Source: Roseovarius pacificus (lineage in GTDB: Bacteria; Pseudomonadota; Alphaproteobacteria; Rhodobacterales; Rhodobacteraceae). From it: a stretch of DNA of 64,000 bases. Position 1 is the first letter of the stretch; each line of letters opens with the position of its first letter. The position numbers were made by a program, and so were the translations under genes. Location: contig NZ_FRBR01000007.1 of assembly GCF_900142665.1 (NCBI RefSeq), positions 62,001 through 126,000 of the forward strand. Reading direction: 5' to 3'. The notes under the pieces are model-generated. The model was not told the DNA's origin. It saw only the letters and a list, made by a program, of their open reading frames with translations, and searched no databases. Below, piece by piece: positions 59,338 to 64,000 of the stretch.

Positions 59338-60600
59338 TCACCTGTCCGGCGTTTCCCATTCCGAGGCGGGCACGTCGCGCCGCCGCAGGCGCAGCGCCAG
59401 CCCCAGGGCCACGCCCACGCCGATCGCCACCGTCAGGTCGGCCACCACCGTCAGGACCAGCGTCAGCACCAGCAGGAACTGGTCCGACCGCCGCTCCCTG
59501 AAATATCCCGGCCAGCGGTGCGGCTCGCTCATGTTCCATGCCGTCAGGATCAGCAGCGCGGCCAGCGCGGGCATCGCCATGAACCCCGCCAGCGGCGCGG
59601 CCACCAGCATCACCAGCAGGATCACCGCCGCATGCACCAGCCCCGCCACCGGCGTCTTGCCCCCGGCGCGCACATTGGTGGCGGTCCGGGCAATCGCCCC
59701 CGTCGCGGGCAGCCCCCCGAACAGCGCCGATCCCAGATTGGCCGCACCCTGCGCCAGCAACTCGGCATTGGGCCGGTGCCGTCCGCCGATCATCCGGTCG
59801 GCCACCATCGCCGACAACAGCGACTCGACCCCGGCCAGAAAGGCGATCACCACCGCCGAGGGCAACAGCTCCCCGAGCCGCGCAAGGCTCATGTCGGGCC
59901 ATGCCGGAGCGGGCAGCCCCCGCGGCAGATCGCCGAACCGCGACTGGATCGTGTCCACCGGCCAGCCAATCAGCGCCACCGCCCCCGAGGTCAGCGCCAC
60001 CGCCACGATCAGGCCGGGAAAGCGCGGAAAGGCCCGGCGCAGCGCCACGATCAGCCCCATCGTCACCAGCCCGATCCCCAGGGCCGGAATGTTCAGCGTC
60101 TCGCGCGCCGCCCACAGCGCCGACAGCTTTTCGAAAAACTCCGCCGGAACCTCGTGCATGGACAGCCCGAAAATATCCTTGATCTGGCTGGTGGCGATCA
60201 CCACCGCGATGCCGATGGTGAACCCGTTGATCACCGGCTCGGGCACCAGCTGAATCAACCGTCCGGCGCGGAAGAAACCGGCGATCAGCAGGATGGCCCC
60301 CGCCATCAGCGTCGCCAGCACCAGCCCGTCATAACCGTGTTCGGCGATCACCCCGAACACCACGACGATGAACGCCCCGGTCGGCCCGCCGATCTGCACC
60401 CGGCTTCCGCCCAGCGCCGAGATCAGCCCGCCCGCGACAATCGCCGTCACCAGCCCCTTTTCCGGCGGCGCCCCCGAGGCGATGGCGATGGCAAGGCTCA
60501 GCGGCAGGGCCACCATCGCCACGGTGATCCCCGCCAGCACATCCGCGACAAGCGTCTGACGATCATAGGTTTTCAGCGTCGTGAGTATCTTGGGTTTCAT
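59338..60600 (-). CDS. SulP family anion transporter lacking a STAS domain
   Basis: 420 residues with about ten to twelve membrane helices. Signature stretches are DVLAGITVAMVALPLSLAIA, ALGGSRVQIGGPTGAFIVVV and AQGAANLGSALFGGLPATGAIARTA (shown in parts). SulP proteins move sulfate, bicarbonate or other anions; most have a C-terminal STAS domain, absent here since the protein ends in a short basic tail. ATG 60600 is the family start. Confidence 0.9.
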   Translation of the reverse strand: MKPKILTTLKTYDRQTLVADVLAGITVAMVALPLSLAIAIASGAPPEKGLVTAIVAGGLISALGGSRVQIGGPTGAFIVVVFGVIAEHGYDGLVLATLMAGAILLIAGFFRAGRLIQLVPEPVINGFTIGIAVVIATSQIKDIFGLSMHEVPAEFFEKLSALWAARETLNIPALGIGLVTMGLIVALRRAFPRFPGLIVAVALTSGAVALIGWPVDTIQSRFGDLPRGLPAPAWPDMSLARLGELLPSAVVIAFLAGVESLLSAMVADRMIGGRHRPNAELLAQGAANLGSALFGGLPATGAIARTATNVRAGGKTPVAGLVHAAVILLVMLVAAPLAGFMAMPALAALLILTAWNMSEPHRWPGYFRERRSDQFLLVLTLVLTVVADLTVAIGVGVALGLALRLRRRDVPASEWETPDR

Positions 60601-60693
60601 GCGCGTATCATTGCGCCTCCGCCGGGCGGGGTGCAAGCAGGATGTGAACCGGAGCGTCTGGCCTCGCCGCCCGGCACCCGCTATCTTGCGCCC

Positions 60694-61179
60694 ATGGCAC
60701 AGCTTCTGATCGTCTATCACTCGCGCACCGGCGGCAGCCGGCAGATGGCAGAGGCCGCCTTTGGCGCGGCCCGGAAAGAAACCGACACACGCCTGATCCC
60801 CGCCGACCGGGCCGGGCCGGACGACCTGCTGGCGGCGGCGGGCTACATCTTCTGCGCGCCGGAAAACCTTGCCGCGATTTCGGGCGTGATGAAGGATTTC
60901 TTCGACCGCTGCTATTACCCCGTCCTCGGGCGGATCGAGGGCCGCCCCTATGCCCAGATGGTCTGCGCCGGATCGGACGGCGAAAACGCCGTGCGCCAGA
61001 TCGCCCGCATCGCGCAGGGCTGGCGGCTGCGCCCGGTGCAGGAGGCGCTGATCGTTTGCACCCACGCCCAGACCCCCGAACAGATCCTTGCCGAAAAAAC
61101 CATCCCCGACCCTGAGCTCGCCAAATGCCGCGAGATCGGCCAGGCCCTCGCCGCCGGTCTCGCCATGGGGATGTTCTGA
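60694..61179 (+). CDS. Flavodoxin-fold NAD(P)H/FMN-binding protein
   Basis: 161 residues. The FMN phosphate-binding loop is IVYHSRTGGSRQMAEAA, followed by a second flavin loop region FCAPENLAAISGVMKDFFDRCYY. It resembles the NADPH-dependent FMN reductase/flavodoxin families; partner and reaction are unknown. The start ATG 60694 has no clear RBS. It is divergent from the SulP gene. Confidence 0.78.
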   Translation: MAQLLIVYHSRTGGSRQMAEAAFGAARKETDTRLIPADRAGPDDLLAAAGYIFCAPENLAAISGVMKDFFDRCYYPVLGRIEGRPYAQMVCAGSDGENAVRQIARIAQGWRLRPVQEALIVCTHAQTPEQILAEKTIPDPELAKCREIGQALAAGLAMGMF

Positions 61180-61331
61180 GCGGGGCATCACGGGCGGCAT
61201 AGCCCCCCGACTGGCCGTCATCGCCACCCGGCGTTTGACTGTGGCGCAGCCATATGCGCATCTGTGCGCCAAACCCCGAAGCCCCCGCCACCGGCAAACG
61301 CCCACCGACCGCATCGAGGCCAAGCGACACC

Positions 61332-62234
61332 GTGCTGATCTTCACCATCTGGCCCCTTTTCGCGCTGATCTGCCTTGGCTTCGTCATGGCGCGCGCGGGC
61401 TTTCCGTCGTCCGGCTTCTGGCCCGCCGCCGAACGGCTGAATTATTTCGTCCTGTTTCCCGCCCTGCTGTTTTCCAGCCTCGCCAATGCGCCGGTCCATG
61501 ACCCCGAGGTTCTGCGCCTTGGCGGCGCGGCGGTGGCGATCCTGCTGATCGCCAGCCTTGCCCTGATGCTGGCGCGCCGGCTCAGGCCCACCCCTGCCGC
61601 GCGGTTCGGCCCGGCGGTGCAGGGCATGATCCGTTTCAACACTTACCTGGCCTTCGCCGTGATCGGCAGCATCGCCGGGTCGGGCGGCATGGCGCTTGCG
61701 GCGGTCTATGTCGCGGTGGCCGTTCCCGTGGTCAACATACTGGCCATCGTCGCCCTGACCGAGAAAAGCGCGGGCAGGCACGCGCTGGTCCTGCTGAAAA
61801 CCATCCTGCGCAATCCGCTGATCCTGGCCTGCCTCGCCGGGCTGGCGGTGGCGCTTGGCGGAATCGGCCTGCCCTTTGGTACCGGGGCGTTCCTGTCCCT
61901 GCTCGCACAGGGCAGCCTGCCGCTGGGCCTGCTCTGCGTCGGGGCCGCCCTGCAACCGGCACAGATGCGGCGCGACGTGGCCGCACTCGGCACCATCGCG
62001 GGCCTGCGCCTTCTGGGCATGCCCGTGCTCGCCACCGCCGTCGCGCTCGCCCTCGGGCTCGACGGGGCGGCGGCGCTGGTGCTCGTCGTCTTTTCGGCAG
62101 TGCCCACCGCCCCGACCTCCTATGTGCTGACCCGGCAACTGGGCGGCGACGGCCCCTTCATGGCCGGGATCATCACCAGCCAGACGCTGGCCTCGGTCCT
62201 GACCCTGCCCATGGTGTTTGAGCTTCTGGGGTGA
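61332..62234 (+). CDS. AEC family transporter (auxin efflux carrier type)
   Basis: 300 residues with about ten hydrophobic helices in two halves. It has RLNYFVLFPALLFSSLA near the N-terminus and SAVPTAPTSYVLTRQLGGD plus ITSQTLASVLTLP near the C-terminus, as in MdcF/AEC carriers. The apparent start is GTG 61332. It probably exports or imports carboxylates; the substrate cannot be inferred. Confidence 0.87.
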   Translation: MLIFTIWPLFALICLGFVMARAGFPSSGFWPAAERLNYFVLFPALLFSSLANAPVHDPEVLRLGGAAVAILLIASLALMLARRLRPTPAARFGPAVQGMIRFNTYLAFAVIGSIAGSGGMALAAVYVAVAVPVVNILAIVALTEKSAGRHALVLLKTILRNPLILACLAGLAVALGGIGLPFGTGAFLSLLAQGSLPLGLLCVGAALQPAQMRRDVAALGTIAGLRLLGMPVLATAVALALGLDGAAALVLVVFSAVPTAPTSYVLTRQLGGDGPFMAGIITSQTLASVLTLPMVFELLG

Positions 62235-62251
62235 GCGGGCCCGGACAAGCC

Positions 62252-62497
62252 GCGCATCGCCGGGCCGCCGGTCGCACCGGAGGGGCGCGGATTATGGGTG
62301 GTACGCCTCTGGCGGGACCGGGCTGGCGATTGGCGGAGGCTGGTGCGCCGCTTTGATCTGTTTCGGATTTGGCGGGCGTAAACTGCGCTGAAGGACCGTT
62401 TGATCGCCATCCCGCGGCCCGGCGATGCGCGGCTTGCGCAAGACGTGCCTTGATTCCGGGCTGTGATGGAGGTGGGGTGGGTGTCTGGATTGAGCCC
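62252..62497. repeat. Mosaic repeat modules behind the AEC gene (partial A, B2)
   Basis: Partial module A (62252-62345) has CGCGCATCGCCGGGCCGCC. B2 (62350-62497) matches B1 over its whole length with few changes, including GTTTGATCGCCATCCCGCGG and GATGGAGGTGGGGTGGGTGT. It ends next to the stop of the following kinase-like gene. Confidence 0.82.
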
Positions 62498-62500
62498 AAC

Positions 62501-63184
62501 TCAACCGAACGCGAAACTTAAGATCGGCCCTCTGAAATCCGCGTTATTCCAAGTTACATTGGCGTGAGATTGGGGGGTGTTCTCGTCAATGTAGAAATCG
62601 CAAGCCGCCTGATAGCGCTCGTCGTGAAGCTTGCTCGCCACGTCTATCCCACCTAACCGGTCGGCATCGCGAAGCGCCCCCCTCTGTGTCGCAATTGTCC
62701 GATCTACGTCGACAAAGACAACATAGTCCCACAGCCGTCGCAGTTTAGGTACCAAAAGAAAGCTGCCATCGACGATGAGTATGGTGTCCGCGCTAATAGA
62801 CTCGGGCGGCTCATTGATCGGTTCATCCGCGTGCAGATCATAAGAACGCGTGTGGATCGACCAGGAACCATCACCGGAATTAGGTCCTACGCTAAGCGGT
62901 TGCAGCAATAGGCGAGCAACGGCCTCCAGATCGTATGCATCTTCATAATAGCCACGAGCCGAGGCGCGACCTTGCCGGTAACGGATGGCAATTGGATTGT
63001 GAAACCCATCCACACCGACGTGCAGAACCGGACGCCCCTGCACGCGTAACGCCTCCGCCAACTCTGTCGCCAGTGTTGTCTTGCCAGATGCAATGCGCCC
63101 ATTCACCGCGACACGCTGCGGACGCCCGTTTGGCAACGTAGCAATCGCATCTGCGATGGCCGCAAGAGCTTCTTCGCGATTCAA
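62501..63184 (-). CDS. Uridine kinase-like P-loop kinase
   Basis: 227 residues. The Walker A-type loop is GRIASGKTTLA (near residue 29). A substrate-region GVDGFHNP and a second acidic/hydrophobic segment ILIVDGSFLLVPKLR and YVVFVDVD follow, in the order of the uridine kinase/phosphoribulokinase/nucleoside kinase family. The substrate may be a nucleoside or a small metabolite. Visibly less GC-rich than the core; flanked on both sides by mosaic repeats. Confidence 0.8.
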   Translation of the reverse strand: MNREEALAAIADAIATLPNGRPQRVAVNGRIASGKTTLATELAEALRVQGRPVLHVGVDGFHNPIAIRYRQGRASARGYYEDAYDLEAVARLLLQPLSVGPNSGDGSWSIHTRSYDLHADEPINEPPESISADTILIVDGSFLLVPKLRRLWDYVVFVDVDRTIATQRGALRDADRLGGIDVASKLHDERYQAACDFYIDENTPQSHANVTWNNADFRGPILSFAFG

Positions 63185-63781
63185 TCAATCACCCTCCGAG
63201 TTTGGTGAACACACCAATTCCATCGCACTGAAATTAAAGCATTCATGCCGGATTTTGAAGGTCCGCTTAGTCCACATACCGGCCATAGGCACCATATCCG
63301 GCTGCTATCCGGATCGTACCCGCAGAGGTCTTCCCGCACGCGCGAAACAGCGCCGAAGGCGCCGCGCATCGCCAGACCGCCCATACGGGCTGGCGATTGG
63401 GTGAGGTCCGCGCCCCGTTCCAAGCTCTTTCGGATTTGGCGGGTATAAACTGCGCTGAAGGACCGTTTGATCGCCATCCCGCGGTCTGGCGATGCGCGGC
63501 TTGCGCAAGGGTGCCTTTGTTTTCATGACTTGGCGGCCATAAAGCGCCATTGACCAAAAGGGGGGATCGCCGCACTGCGGCCCGGCGATGCGCGGCTTGC
63601 GTGAATGGTGACCCCGGTCGCGTGCCCTGTCGTCCCCCCATCCCGCACCGCACGCTCCCTTTAACCGGTCTTAACGCGCCTTGGGTCAGCCTTGTTTCCT
63701 GTCAGATGGACGGGGCGGCCGGTGGGCCGTTCTCCTCAATCGGAAGGGACCGGGCAAGAGAAACACGAGGCATGAGCACGA
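63185..63781. repeat. 597-bp gene-free region with mosaic modules A3, B3 and C2
   Basis: A3 (63280-63410) has CATATCCGGCTGCTATCCGG, CGCAGAGGTCTTCCCG and GCGCCGAAGGCGCCGCGCAT. B3 (63424-63518) has GGCGGGTATAAACTGCGC and GTTTGATCGCCATCCCGCGG. C2 (63519-63610) has TTTTCATGACTTGGC and CCCGGCGATGCGCGGCTT. The order A-B-C differs from A-C-B at 56791-57212. From 63620 on there is single-copy sequence leading to the last gene, including TTAACCGGTCTTAA (63661-63674). Confidence 0.82.
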
Positions 63782-64000
63782 ATGGTTTTGATCACCCCCG
63801 ACGAGGGGCCCACGGGCCTGACCACCTCGATCGACGCGCTGGAGCGGCAGTTGTCGGACATGCGCGAGGATATCGAGGTCATCTACCGGAAGATCCGGGC
63901 AGGGGAACTCGGCGAACTGAAGAACGCGGCCAGGGCGACGGCGGAAATCCGGCAATGGCTGAAGATCGCGATAGAAGCGGAGGCGCAACTTGAAAAACGC
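63782..64000 (+). CDS. Putative small terminase subunit of a gene transfer agent (partial at right edge)
   Basis: First 73 residues are visible. The protein is helical and charged (LERQLSDMREDIEVIYRKI, ELKNAARATAEIRQWLKIAI, EAEAQLEKR). This matches, from memory, the short protein (g1/TerS type) encoded immediately upstream of the large terminase in Rhodobacterales gene transfer agent clusters. The cluster itself would lie to the right of the window. ATG 63782 is used; an ATG ten bases upstream is in another frame. Confidence 0.55.
   Translation, partial: MVLITPDEGPTGLTTSIDALERQLSDMREDIEVIYRKIRAGELGELKNAARATAEIRQWLKIAIEAEAQLEKR

Noticed and set aside
59518..60690. Upstream extension of the flavodoxin-like frame (open from 59518)
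   Set aside because: The extension is antisense to the SulP gene and Gln/Arg/His-rich; the protein starts at ATG 60694 with its FMN loop.
56791..63610. Integron-like cassette array or CRISPR array
   Set aside because: There is no integrase, no regular attC core sites, and the repeats are long, irregularly spaced and reordered rather than short direct repeats with uniform spacers.

Overview
The window reads as chromosomal DNA of a marine Rhodobacterales (Roseobacter-group) alphaproteobacterium. It is GC-rich, and the gene content and order fit that group: an acnA/DUF1223 pair, ccmABCDG behind secDF, a hemF neighbourhood, VPLPA-CTERM sorting, an acyl-homoserine-lactone LuxI/LuxR pair, and what looks like the first gene of a gene transfer agent cluster at the right edge. 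No plasmid or phage replication genes, transposase, integrase or CRISPR array was seen. Assignment below order level is not possible from this sequence alone.

Layout. 1-4714 (minus): RND efflux permease (runs off the left edge) and its HlyD-type adaptor. 5001-8577: yfgM-like, bamB, der. 8585-11884: TspO-like membrane protein, fatty acid desaturase, serS. 12128-18989: yajC, a fused secDF, a TauE/SafE exporter, an Mth938-domain protein and the cytochrome c maturation genes ccmA-B-C-D-G, closely packed and probably co-transcribed in part. 19084-28034: a tiny membrane ORF, dgkA, acnA, a DUF1223 protein, clpS, an rsmC-like methyltransferase, an atypical SDR, hemF and an atypical lipid A-type acyltransferase. 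28125-29374: a cobalt-type nitrile hydratase with its beta subunit split over two genes. 29692-36581: an isolated fliG, a small secreted protein, purB, DUF6314 and DUF3445 proteins, and a lytic transglycosylase flanked by two possibly related hypothetical proteins. 36779-40884: glnB-glnA, nnrD and a Hint-domain protein. 41037-45370: tRNA-Leu, a VPLPA-CTERM protein, tig, luxI and luxR with a candidate lux box. 45773-47033: the rplI/rpsR/rpsF operon with a structured leader. 47270-49811: a hypothetical protein, YceI and a cytochrome b561-YceI fusion. 49985-55918: a fatty acid synthesis cluster fabD-fabG-acpP-(HisA-like)-fabF followed by mltG.

56256-63620 is an accessory-looking segment. Several genes (an SMI1/KNR4 immunity-like protein, an orphan membrane protein, a VOC protein, a P-loop kinase) are visibly less GC-rich than the core. 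They are separated by copies of a mosaic repeat family, one of which forms a long inverted repeat. A second, unrelated intergenic repeat built on TTCGTAC/GTACGAA lies just behind ccmG and again behind mltG.

How the genes fit together: most of the window is housekeeping for envelope biogenesis (bamB, secDF/yajC, mltG, MltB-type transglycosylase, ccm, fab genes), translation (serS, tRNA-Leu, r-proteins, tig, clpS) and nitrogen control (glnB-glnA). The unusual parts are the split nitrile hydratase, catalytic-residue changes in four enzyme-family proteins (SDR, HisA-like, acyltransferase, Hint) and the two repeat families. Functions come from motifs, lengths and gene order read by eye; no database search was run.
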